A DNA stretch of 64,000 nucleotides, from positions 248,001-312,000 of the forward strand of contig CAJNDS010000202.1 in the NCBI GenBank assembly GCA_905221605.1. Reading direction: 5' to 3'. Source of the stretch: Symbiodinium natans (Eukaryota > Sar > Dinophyceae > Suessiales > Symbiodiniaceae). A program made the translations under genes and the position numbers. This document shows positions 45,081 through 57,000 of the stretch, piece after piece; position 1 is the first letter of the stretch; the number at the start of each line of letters is the position of its first letter. The notes under the pieces were generated by a model. That model worked only from the letters and a program-made list of their open reading frames with translations. It made no database searches and had not been told where the DNA came from.

Positions 45081-48000
45081 TTGACCGTTCTTAGAATTGG
45101 TATAAACATCACACCTGGGTCTTGGGGAGATGTTCGTAGCAGGGGATTGGCTGAATTAAGGCTCCGAATCATTATGGCCAACTAAGCTTAAAGCCTGTTT
45201 CCGAATGCGGTCTAGATGCAGAGTCTTATCTTGATCCCACACGTGATCCTGGCTCTTTGCACTCACAAGTCCGTCGACCGTCCGCAGCACATCCAGGTAC
45301 ACGTCCCACCCAAATTCAGAAGGAACTCCCCATTCCCTAAACAATGCCCGAACATCCGGGTCTTTGTAGTGCTCCTTGACAGTTCGCGAGCAGACACTTT
45401 GAGAAACTGTCCAGACCATGTCGCCACTGACTCCGTCAAACTGGCGATCACTGAGCAAGCCAGACCGGTCATACAACGCCAAGGACTTTGCCGGCAAAAA
45501 CGTGCCCTGCTCCTCGTGACTGGCATTAAGACTGCCTCGCCTGTGGTTGGGCAGAAAAATCCATGGCTCATGAATCAAGTGATGTCGAACCTCACATGCT
45601 GCTGGCGATGGCTGCTCTCCCAACTCCGGACTTGTGTACCAAATGCTTTCCGTGTAGCATGCCCACCACAGTGCTTTGTAAACCTTGGCCATCTCCCTGA
45701 TGCTCCAAACCTGCTCCGGTGAACTTGAGTGGTACTTGAGGGTGCGCACGATGATTTTGGCAGTCGGGGTCTTGGCAAGGTCGAGAAACGGCCATTTCTC
45801 CGCCAGCTGCTGGACGCTGCTATGAAAACAGCTGCTGGCCAGAAACTTACAGCTACGAGCCGTTTCTTCACCTCGCCCCGTCACGGGGACCCAGCCATCC
45901 CCAGGCGTCAGGAGCCGATCTGCTGACCATGCAGGTAGCCATGGCGAGGTACATAACATTCGGGCAAGCGACGCTGGCACAACCTGGACACATGCAAACA
46001 CATTGGTACTAATACACCTTGGGACGTTCCCCCTTATACTAACAGCCCTTAATGCCCTCAATCGGGATTATACTAGGGGGTACTATAATCCCCATGAAGG
46101 ACTGTTAGTACAAGGGGGAACATCGCTTTCACAAGAATAAAAAGCATATTTCCAGACGGGACCACAGCAGCAGTGCTGGCAACGGCGTCTTTGTTGGCTG
46201 GAAAATACTTCGCGTAGAAAGGGCCATGTGGCGCCAGCAAGGCCACCACTTCACAGGCTCCCTTCCTGGGCTGCTGAGTTTAGGGTTTAGGGTTGGGGTT
46301 TAGGGTTTAGGGTTTAGGGTTTAGGGTTTAGGGCTTTTAGGGTTTTAGGGTTTAGGGTTTAGGGTTTAGGGTTTAGGGTTTAGGGTTTAGGGTTTTAGGG
46401 TTTAGGGTTTAGGGGGTTTTCAGGTTCAGGGTTCAGGGTTCAGGGTTCAGGGTTTAGGGTTTAGGGTTATAGGGTTATAGGGTTATAGGGTTATAGGGTT
46501 ATAGGGTTATAGGGTTATAGGGTTATAGGGTTATAGGGTTATAGGGTTGTAGGGTTGTAGGGTTATAGGGTTATAGGGTTATAGGGTTATAGGGTTTATG
46601 TGCCATGGACGTTGTACCTTTAAAGTGAAATTGATGAACTTCATAAAGTTGGTAAGCTTTTTTTTGTGGAGTCTCACAAAACATTAAAATTGATAAACAA
46701 ATGTTGAAATTGATATATTTGTTACAATTGGTAAGTCTTCTTTATATATCAATTTTATCTATTTTACCTTTAAAGTAAAATTGATAAAATTCATAAAATT
46801 GGAAAAAAATTGTGGAGTCCCAGAAGAAGATTAAAAATGACAAAATTGAAAAAATCGATAAAATTGGTCAGTCTTTTCTTAATCAATTTTGTCAACTTTA
46901 ACTTTAAAGTAAAGTTGTTAAAATTGATTATCAAAACTTACAAATTTTATCACTTTTCGCAATTCTACTTTAAAGGTAAAATTGATAAAAATGATAAAGA
47001 AGACTTACCCATTTTATCAATTTTATCAATGTTAATGTTTTCTGGGACTCCACAAAACAAAACTTACCAATTTTATCAATTTCATCAATTTTACCTTGAA
47101 AGTAAAAAATTTCAAGTAAAATTGATAAAATTGATAAAATTGGTAAGTTTGTTCTATCAATTTTAGCAGTTTTACCTTTAAAATTAAATTGATAAAACAA
47201 TTTAACATTTGTAAGCTTGAACAAATATAATTATATATATATATATATATTATCGTATATGTATATATATATATACAGCAAACAGAAAAGTATTTCCCAC
47301 ACTGTACATAGAGGTCCTACGTACATAGGGTTTGTAGGGTTTAGGGTTTAGGGTCCAGGGTCTAGGGTTTAGGGTGGAGTTTATAGTTCTTGTTGGGGGT
47401 TTTGAAGGAAGCAACAATTGGGTTGGCAAAGTCAGGAGCCAACCAGCTCACAAACAAATTTCGAACAATGTCCATCTCCTGCTTGTACTTAAGGCGCTAA
47501 TCCCCTCAACCTTCAACCTCAGGCCCTAACCCCAAACCCCAAACCCCTAAACTCTAAACCCTAAACCCTAAACCCCAAACCCCTTGACATCCCTTGACCC
47601 AGATTCTGGGCCACTGCAGCGCCCAAAGAAGGCGTGGAGGAGATCCGCTCCTTAGTTGCGGAGTGCACAAGCCCCCTGAGAAAGTGTGCACTTTCAGTTC
47701 TAGTAGGGTTTAGGGTTTAGGATTTAAGGGTTTAGGGTTTAGGGCTTAGGGTTAAGGGTTTAGGGGATAAGAGTATCCCCAAAAAAGTGGTAGTAAAGTG
47801 CACTCACTCAGCTACGAAGGCTCGAGGGTGCGCAGGATGTTAGCGAAGTCGGCGCTTTGTCCTCCCAAAAAAAACCGTAGGAGGACTGGTGAGGTTGACT
47901 TTTCGGGATGTTGCCCCCTTATACTAACAGCCCTTAATAGGGACTATAGCACACCCTACTAGAGTCCCTACTAAGGGCTCTTGGTATAATGGGGGAGCAA

Positions 48001-51000
48001 CTAACAGCCCTTAATAGGGACTATAGCACACCCTACTATCATCCCTACTAAGGGCTCTTGGTATAAGGGGGAGCATCCCAAACTGATGAGGTTGACGTAG
48101 GGGCTGAAGTACCCTTGCCCCCAAAAAAAGCTAGGCTTTTTACACATGGTAGGATTCTATATAACCGAAGAGGCTTGGTATCTCAGTAACCATATTACAA
48201 TAAGGGCACACCTTTGTTTGGGTTGGTTAGTGTATAAGGGACACCTTGAACCAAAAAAAGGGTAAAAGGATACCACTTGGCTACCATAGAAGGTTAGATG
48301 TTACCTACCCAGTCCCTGAGTTCATAGTGTTCTTAGGGGAGGGGGGTTCAAGGGGGGTATGTAACCCAAGGCCTAATGATACTCCCCACTACTCCCTAAG
48401 GCTCCCTAAGCTTCCTTAAGTTAAACCCTAAACCCTAAACCCTGACCCCTAAACCCCCCATGAACCTCCCTTAAGAAGCCCATAGTCGTTTAAGCATAGG
48501 GCTTCGGAGGCCAAAACGTGGGCCTGACCTTCTCTTTGAGGGAGTTTTGGGGGGGTTCGGGTTGAGGGTTCCTCAACCCTAAACTACACCGAAAACCAGA
48601 CCCTAAACCCTAAACCCTAAACCCTTGAAATCCATTGAACTGTGGCCTGGACCAGGGTCAGGAGCCTCCACGCTCACTGCAGGCCAGCAGCCCAATTCCT
48701 GCCAAAACTGCGCCCATGTGAAGCTGCCCGGCTGGTCCTCTCTTCGGGTAGTTAGGGTTTAGGGTCTAGGGTTTAGGGTTTGAGGTTTAATTGGGGTTGG
48801 GGTCCTCTCTTCGGGTAGTTGCATGGTCCCTTAATATGGGCCCTTAAACGGGGACCCCGTTATTTACTCTTTATATACCCTACATACATGAGAACCCGTT
48901 AAAGAAGGTCAGAGACCATATTCAGGGACCATGTGAAGCCACCCGGCTGGTCCTCCACGAGCCCGTATAAAGCCCTAACAACCCGCAACCCTAGAGTTTA
49001 GGATCTGGGGTTTGGGGTGTACAGGCTAAAACATAAACCCGGTTCTGAACCCTCAGCTTGACAAACCCTTGAACCACCTGCCTAGCTGGAGACGTGTCGG
49101 GTTTAGGCTTAGCTTCAGGGGTTGAGGGGCTGAGGGGGGCTTTTGGGGGACGGATGTGGGACTTTGAGGTAGGGCTGATTTGTCCCAGCCTAAAACATAA
49201 TAACCAGCACCATCCGCGTTGCCTACAATACCCAAACCCTAGACCCCAAACCCTAAGCTCCAAACATTGTACAAGTCCTACCGGCCCTTCTTTGGGTGTG
49301 CTGGGAGAGGACACATGAGCGTCTGGTCCTCCTAGAACCTTAATAAAAAACAATATTGTCCACATCCTCTTGGGTTTTTTTATATAAACAAACATAAAAA
49401 ACCTAATTTCAAGGGGGATATAGTAGTGTCTGGTCCTCAGCCGCGATGTACAAATGGCTCGGGGTCAGCCAAGGTGGTCCAGCCCAATGCGTGCGAAGTG
49501 TCACGGGCAAGGGCTGGATGTGCACGGCAGTTTTGGAAACTCCTTAACTACTATTAGGGTTTAGGGTTTAGGGTTTAGGGTTTAGGGTTTAGGGTTTAGG
49601 GTTTAGGGTTTTGCTTAAGAACCCCAAAAGAATAAACAAATAATAATCCCTTTAGTGACCTTGGTTAGGAAGAATATTATGTTTTTTTTCGGGGTTCTTA
49701 AGAAATTGGTAGTTAAGGCCGTGTAGGCTTGTAGGGTTTAGAGTCTAGGGTTTAGGGGTAGAAGTTCTTTTGAGGGTAAAAGATATAAGGCTTAGGGTTC
49801 AGGGGTCTAGGGTGGCGAGCGATGAGTTTAACTCTGTGCTGACAGGCTACGGACCGGTTGCAGGAGAGTGCGCAACTGACCAGAGCTACTGTCAAAGACG
49901 CCCACTGCCACCCACATCTTCTCGCGAAGCATGCCGATCATGCTCTTCCTCTGTTCCTGGGCGTTCGTGACATGTGAGCTGAGCTGCTGTGTGAGTCCCC
50001 TAAACCCTAAACCCTAAACCCTAAACCCTGAACCCTAAACCCTAAACCCTAAACCCTAAACCCTAAACCCTAAACCCTAAACCCTGAACCCTAAACGTTC
50101 CAGGTCAACTCCAAGGTTCCGGCTTCATGTCTGCCAGGATCCGCCGCGCCCTCTGCGTGGCAGCAAGAAGCGGGCGCATCTCGGCCGCAGTGTCCGCCTT
50201 GGTAACCCAGTAACATTACAATAAGGGCACCCTTTTTGGGGGTTTAGGGTTTAGGGTTTAGGGTTTAGGGTTTAGGGTTTAGGGTTTAGGGTTTAGGGTT
50301 TAGGGTTTAGGGTTTAGGGTTTAGGGTTGGAACCCAGAACCCCAAAAAGGGTAAAGGGCACCACTGGGCTACCAGGCAGCAGTGAGCATCGGCAGCAGGA
50401 GGTCCCTGAGAAACCTTGGGCCATCGGTTTGCAGCACGCCCAGCTGCTTAAACAAGCCCTCGACTTTCGAGTGCATCATCTGTCCTTGGTAGCCCAGCAA
50501 CCATATAAGGCTACCCTTCGTTGGTTTGGTTACTTTACAAGGTACCCTTTTTAAAGTTGGATACTTCATAAGGGAACCCTGAACCCCCCAAAAAATGGAA
50601 GAAGGGTACCACTGGGCAACCAAGGTGTCGGAATCCCAACCCTAAACCCTAAACCCTAAACCCTAAACCCTAAACCCTAAACCCTAAACCCTAAACCCTA
50701 AACCCTAAACCCTAAACCCTAAACCCTAAACCCTAAACCCTACACCCCACTAACCTACCAAGTGTCTGAATCGCAGGCTGAGGCCCTCAGCGTAGCCCTG
50801 CAGCATCTTTGCCATGGCCTCGTCGACCATGTACACCTGGAGGTTACGAAAATTAGGTTTAGGGTTTAGGGTTTAAGGTTTAGGATTTAGGGTTTAGGGT
50901 TGAGGTTGAGAAGGGTCCCAATAAGGTACCCCTAAGTTCGGAAACCCCCACCTGATCTGCTGCTGCATGGAGTTTGCCACTCTCAGTCGGGATTGCTGGC

Positions 51001-54000
51001 AGCACGCGAAGGTTTTGAAGCAGCGTCGGCTGCGCATTCACCTTGGCGTCCCCTTGAAGGTAGCCAAGCGATTAAGGGAACTGATTCTTTTCGGGACTGC
51101 GCAGGTTGCTCTCGAATGGGGTGCGCCCAAGTATGTTGACTTCCAAGCCCAGCTGAAGGTCGAAAGTTCTCGGAAAAGTTAATTGTCTGACAATACTCGA
51201 TGTTTGTCTAATTACCCTAAATTCTAGAAACCCTACACCCTGAACCATCATGGTTCCGACTCTCAACATCACAGAGAAACACATTCCGAAACTCTCCTCG
51301 GTCTGTGGACCTAGGAAGACTCTAAGACCAGATAAGCTGCCATGTTGGAAGCCACCACCTGGGATCTTGCTGAGGTACCGTTAGACACGGCAATTGCTCT
51401 CAAGTATATATGGGTTCAGGTATACATAAAGATGTAATGAACAGGCCCTTCACCCTAAACCTTGTAAACCCTAAACCCTAAACCCTAAACCCTAAACCCT
51501 AAACCCTAAACCCTAAACCCTAAACCCTAAACCCTAAACCCTAAACCCTAAACCCTAACCCAGCCACGTGGAACAGCAAGTGGAGCAACCCGAGGTCCGC
51601 GTCGGAGCGCTTCCGGGCGGGGGCATCCTCCCGGGACAGGCGGCTCAAACCTCAGCTAGGGGGAGCTTCCTCTGAAGGCTCCGATGTGTAGGGTTTAGGG
51701 TTTAGGGTTTAGGGTTTAGGGTTTAGGGTTTAGGGTTTATAGAGTTTAGGGTTTATAGAGTTTAGGGTTTAGGGTTCTGGGTTTATAGAGTTTCGGGTTT
51801 AGGGTTCAGGGTTTATAGAGCTTCGGGTTTAGGGTTTAGGGTATAGGGTTTGGGGTATATAGCTTCTGTGGGTTGAACACTGGTGGATATATATATATAT
51901 AGGTATATATATATATATATATATGGGTTTAGGGTTTGGGGTTTAGGGTTATTGTACCCTTCATAACAATATTGACAGGTACTGTACAGTGTTTCAGTCG
52001 TGCTTGCAGCTTCGCATGTCAGAAAAAGGAGAGAGCGTGATTACGAAGGCATCGAAGAGACATTCGACGGCAATGCCAGCGTCGAGGTTCGGGATGTGCA
52101 GAGCTGTTGCGAGCTGGCTGCTCAATCCTAGTTCATGGTTGGGATCGTATGAAAAATTTAAAAATTATACTCCTTATTGGGTTTAAGTACCCTTAAAAAT
52201 GTAAAATGTTACCCAACTATGACCAAGAATCCTTCCGCCGGGATGTATCGCCTGCCTCGGTTCAATACTCCTTCCAACCTGAGTTGTCCAGCTGCTGCTG
52301 AAAGAATTCCAAAAGAATGATGTGTGGCTTTGGGGCTTGCGTATCCCTGTTGATGGCTTATTTGCTCCCGCTGGCCATTGACTCTTCCGTGTTCAATCTA
52401 GGAGTTTACGATGATAAGGGACTCCTAATCACCCCTCAAAAAAGTAGTATCCCCTTATAACAAGGACCCCAATAACGTACCTCTGATATCGTAAAACCCC
52501 CCATTGTCCAGGCAGCTCCTTCTTGATGTCTGCGCTCAAGTGCGTGTCGACTCCTGCGGGAAGCTCCGGGCGAACCACCTCTGTCGGCGACACCAAGATG
52601 TAGCTGCCCTTGTGCTGCGCCAGAAGAAAGTTTCGCTTCGCAAGCACCTGCATGAGAAACTGCGTAATTACCAGGAAACTGAGACATTGACGTGGCCAGA
52701 CCTTTCAGAAGCCACCATGACCACACACAACCTTTTAGAATCTGAGGTCCCTCAAAGCTGTAGGCCCGAAGCCCACGTGAAAGAGTTCAACCCTTACAGG
52801 GATTACCTGAAAATCTCTTTACCTACAGTTTTATAAGTTATACCTACTAATTAAGGGTAGCTACTACTAGATCTCAGGAAAAATAGACTCCTAGGTAGGG
52901 CTTATGGTTTCAGAACTCTTTGGCAGCCACTCACCTGCATGATCGTCCGGGGAGACTCCGCAAAGAACTCGGCAGTCTCGCCGGGCAAAGGGATCAGGGA
53001 ATAGAGGCGCTTGAAGGCATCCCTGAGCGTGCGGAGCTTGGGGTTTGAAGGGTTTTTTAGGGTTTATCTGAAAACTCCAAAGTGGTTCTTTTCTGGGATA
53101 GTGAAAGGCGGTTATAGCATAAGACACCAAGAAGGTACTGCATCAGGAGCCTTTAGGTAGGGTTGTACTGCTTTTGGGATTTCAGGAGACTGTACGGGGT
53201 TGGTTGGATCTGGGAGGCCCTTCAACCTTTGAAAAGATTCCTAAATACGGTCCTCTTCATCCCAATAAGGGGAAATATCAGAACTCCCAAGGGCCTACCG
53301 AGGGATGCTTTTGAGGCTGTCAGGGTTGATCGTCAACTCCGGACAGGCGAGTCTCATGCGCTGAGCGCTGTCAGCACAAGCCAGCGCACTTGTCGCAAGC
53401 TCCTCCCGGAGACGGCAATTGAAAGGCCCAAACCCTAAACCCTAGACCCTGAATCCTGAACCCTAAACCCCTTTTGTAAGGAATGAGGGAATGGGGTACC
53501 TCGTAGCTTATAGGCAAGAGCTCTTATCTCGAGATACCTGTTAGAGCAGTGCCTAGATCCACTGCCCTTAAAGCACCAGTAAGCGGGTTGATCTTTGGCT
53601 CTCGGCTGCTTGGCAAAGCATCTAGGTTGCGGAGGGTTGAAGCGAAACCCTAAACCCTAAACCCTAAACCCTAAACCTTAAACTCTAGCTCTCAGGTTGC
53701 GCTCTGCTGGGCCGCGCCTCGATCAAGTTGCAGAAGACGTTGGGCAGCTCACGCCTGTCTGGAACCATTTGGGTTTAGGGTTTAGGGTTTAGGGTGTAGG
53801 GTTTAGGGCGCGGCCTTTTTCCTGTTCCTCTGGCGGCTTCAATCGTTTGGGATGCGTCTGGTGAGTCTAGGGTCCTGAATGGGTTTGCGGTAACGGGCTT
53901 CGGATGCGGCAGCCTCAACAGCCGAAACCAACCCTACCACATGAGCAGTGCCTCGAAGACCTGGCAATGCATCAGGATCGTACTGCCTATGACGTTGAGT

Positions 54001-57000
54001 CATATCCCCCAAGCCAAGTTGTTAGGTGCAAAGGCTAGTGCTGCTATGGATAGGCGTGTACGTTTCCTCCAGCTCTGGCCTCAGACATTGGTTCAACTGG
54101 TTCTCTGCCAGGATCGCTTCGCGGGAGGACGGCACGGCCCAGTCAGCTTGAAGTATGAAGCGGAACCTCTCGCGAGGCTGCGTCATCTAACCGGCTGAGT
54201 TTTCCAGTGAAAAGTTTAGCTTTGGGCTTTCAGGGGGCTTCTAGTACTTCGAGAACTACTGGCAGGCTCAGAGTACTTACAACCCCAATCCAATCATAAC
54301 CGCACTTATAAGTCCCCTAAGTCCTCTAAATAGGTTATAAGTAGACTTCTAATCGGGGTTATAAGTACCCATGAACCTCCAAGTAAAGTTCAAAGGTCAC
54401 CGACTCAACACCTGCAAGGAAGCGAGGGCGAGGCTATAGGCTACAGTGTAGACTTTTCGGCCTCCGGGTGCCCGTCGTGAAAAAGGGCATGTGGTTCAAG
54501 GCAGGGATTCAGAGTTTAGGAACCTTAAGGGTATTCACAAACCTTAAGGCTCCAAAGAGCCTTAACATAGGTATTATTTGCAGACTTGAGACCCCACTGT
54601 GGGTGTTATGTGTATACTTGGATCCCGAAAAAGGTACTCTCCCGATCAAGAAAGCAACCTTGCGAGACCGTAAAAGGAAGCCCCCATCGAGCCCCTCGTT
54701 GTCCACCAGCCCGGTCCCAACACCAAACTCCCCACCTTTGGAGTAGACCCTGGAAAAAAAGTATATACTTTTTCGGTATAAGTATCTATAGTAGGAACCC
54801 AGAACCAAAAAAAGTATTAAAGTATAGTACTCCAAAACCCAGAAACTGCTTACTCAACTCTAGGCTGGCCCCCTTAGGCCCTCTGAAAAAAGATTCCTGA
54901 ATATATCCTCTTAAGCCCAATAAGGGAAAGTATAAAATAGCCCCTTAGGCCCTCTGAAAAAGGATTCCTGAATATATCCTCTTAAGCCCAATAAAGGAAG
55001 TATAAAATAGCCCCAGGGCCTACCCTAAACTCTTGAAGGGTTTTGGCTTAGGGCAGCTCTGGGTGTGGAGATTCGACCCGGTCTTGGTAGCTCAGGCGCC
55101 CGTAAGAGCGCAGTGGAAGCCAAGCAAATGCTGGGAGCTGCTCCATGACATTCCTGACGGCTTTTGCGGGTTTAAGGGCTTGTTTAGGGTTTTTTTTAGG
55201 GTTTAGGGTTTAGGGTCCCATAGAGCCATCAGAAACCATTTGGCAAAATGCCCCCCCATGAGGTCTTCTGTGTTTAGGGTGTACAGGGTATACAGAATCC
55301 GAATAAAAACAACAATTTGGGGGGCTGCCTCCCAGGGCCATCGAACACAAAGCCTGCAGGGTTCGGGCTCAGGGCTTATCGCTTACTGCTTATAGGGCTT
55401 ACATCTTACGGCTTAGGGCTTAGGGGCTGCTGAGCCAAGCTAAACGAAGTTACCACGACGTGGATCTCTTTCATACACAAGATTTTCGTTTTAAAGTGAA
55501 GCTCGTTTATAATCAAGGCCCATGCACGCACCCTAAGCCCTAAACCCTATCGGCCTGCAAAAGGTGACCTGTGCATGTCTTGTGGCTTATGCTGCCTTCG
55601 GGGCGTGCGGTCGTTTCAAGAACATCCTCCGAGGCCGGGTCTCGAAGCGCATTGCGACTACAGGCTTCTTCATGGCAGTCTCAATACCTGGGACTCTATA
55701 TACCTATAGTTTAGTAGTCATTCACTACACTTAATCAGCATAGGGCATGACCCATGAAACTGTAGGTAAAGGGGGTCCCAAGTAAGCCCTGTGGCTCGGA
55801 ACAGGCGAAAGTAGTTCTTTGTAGCTGTGGAGCGCTGCGCGTTGTAGACGAGCCGGCAGTTCGCCGGCCATGCTCTGATCGAAATCTCGTATTAATTGGG
55901 CTTGCACGGGCAGTGAAACAGTTCATCTCCGATCCCGGAGCGGGCCTGATAACAATTCAACAGCACAATTCGAAAGAAATGGCGGAGACTGTTGAGTCCT
56001 GCCTCCTACCGAGTGTGAAGCCCAGAAAGGCCTAAGGAAATATCGTTAAAGTATATGAGGGGGTTTATGATGCTGGGGTTTATGATGCTTGGGGCTTAGG
56101 GTTTAGGGTTGCCCAGTAACCTAGCATGAACAAGGGTGCCCTTTTTGCTTAACACGGATCATAAGGGAACCTAAACCTCTCAAAAAGGGAATAAGAGTAC
56201 TACTGGGCATCCTGGGATGAGATGCCTACAAAGCATCACCGGAACAAAGGCCGAGGTTGGAGATCTGAGGGCGTGAAGCAGCAGCCAGTTCAGCAAGCGG
56301 TCGAGAAAAATCGTACATCACATGGCCGGCCATTGTCGTATGTATCGATCTACAGATGTAAAAAATGCATCAGATGCATAAAAAAATATATATATAATAT
56401 TATATGAGATGAAAGAGAGAGAGACAAGGTATACAGCAAAAGTTGTACGTATAGATATACATGTATACATATATATATATGTACACACCTTGTGTATATG
56501 TACAGAGAGAGAGAAGGCATACCTATATGTATATGAGAGTTTATGAAGATGTTCTAGCAAAGTGGTCTCACGGGGTGTTACCTTTGCTGCTGCTCCTACT
56601 CCCCGAGCTGCAGCCGAACCCCGGCCAGAACGCTAGGCTGTGGACAAATGACGAGCAGGGATGGGTACAGTCTATGGTACATAGCACCTGCCTAGGCATT
56701 CAATGCTGCTAGCATCGTTGGGTGGTTGGCGCGCAACTCCAGCAATTTATGTACAACCTGGCGTGTGGCCACCTGAAGTTCGCGTCTGCTGGCGGCCGTG
56801 GCCGCCTCAATGAGAGGTAGCTCCTCAACCAGCGAGTGGGGGGCGGGTTCGACATGCCCAGGCAGGTTGAGCTGCTGCAGGGCAGAGATCCAGTCGGCGA
56901 CCTGGACATCGTCCGGGCAAAGGCACGCAAGGCACTCCTGTGATAGCATCTGTCTCCACGCCAGGCCAAGGCAGAACATGCCCAGGGCGAATTTTCGAGG

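Noticed and set aside
45984-46061. ATG at 46061 as the start of a 301-aa protein
   Set aside because: The first 26 codons come from the MITE and intron. A good acceptor at 45983 and a coding exon upstream at 46133-46265 show that it is internal.
46810-47224. Plus and minus frames rich in Lys, Ile and Phe
   Set aside because: They are low-complexity read-through of the AT-rich foldback block. No start context or motif.
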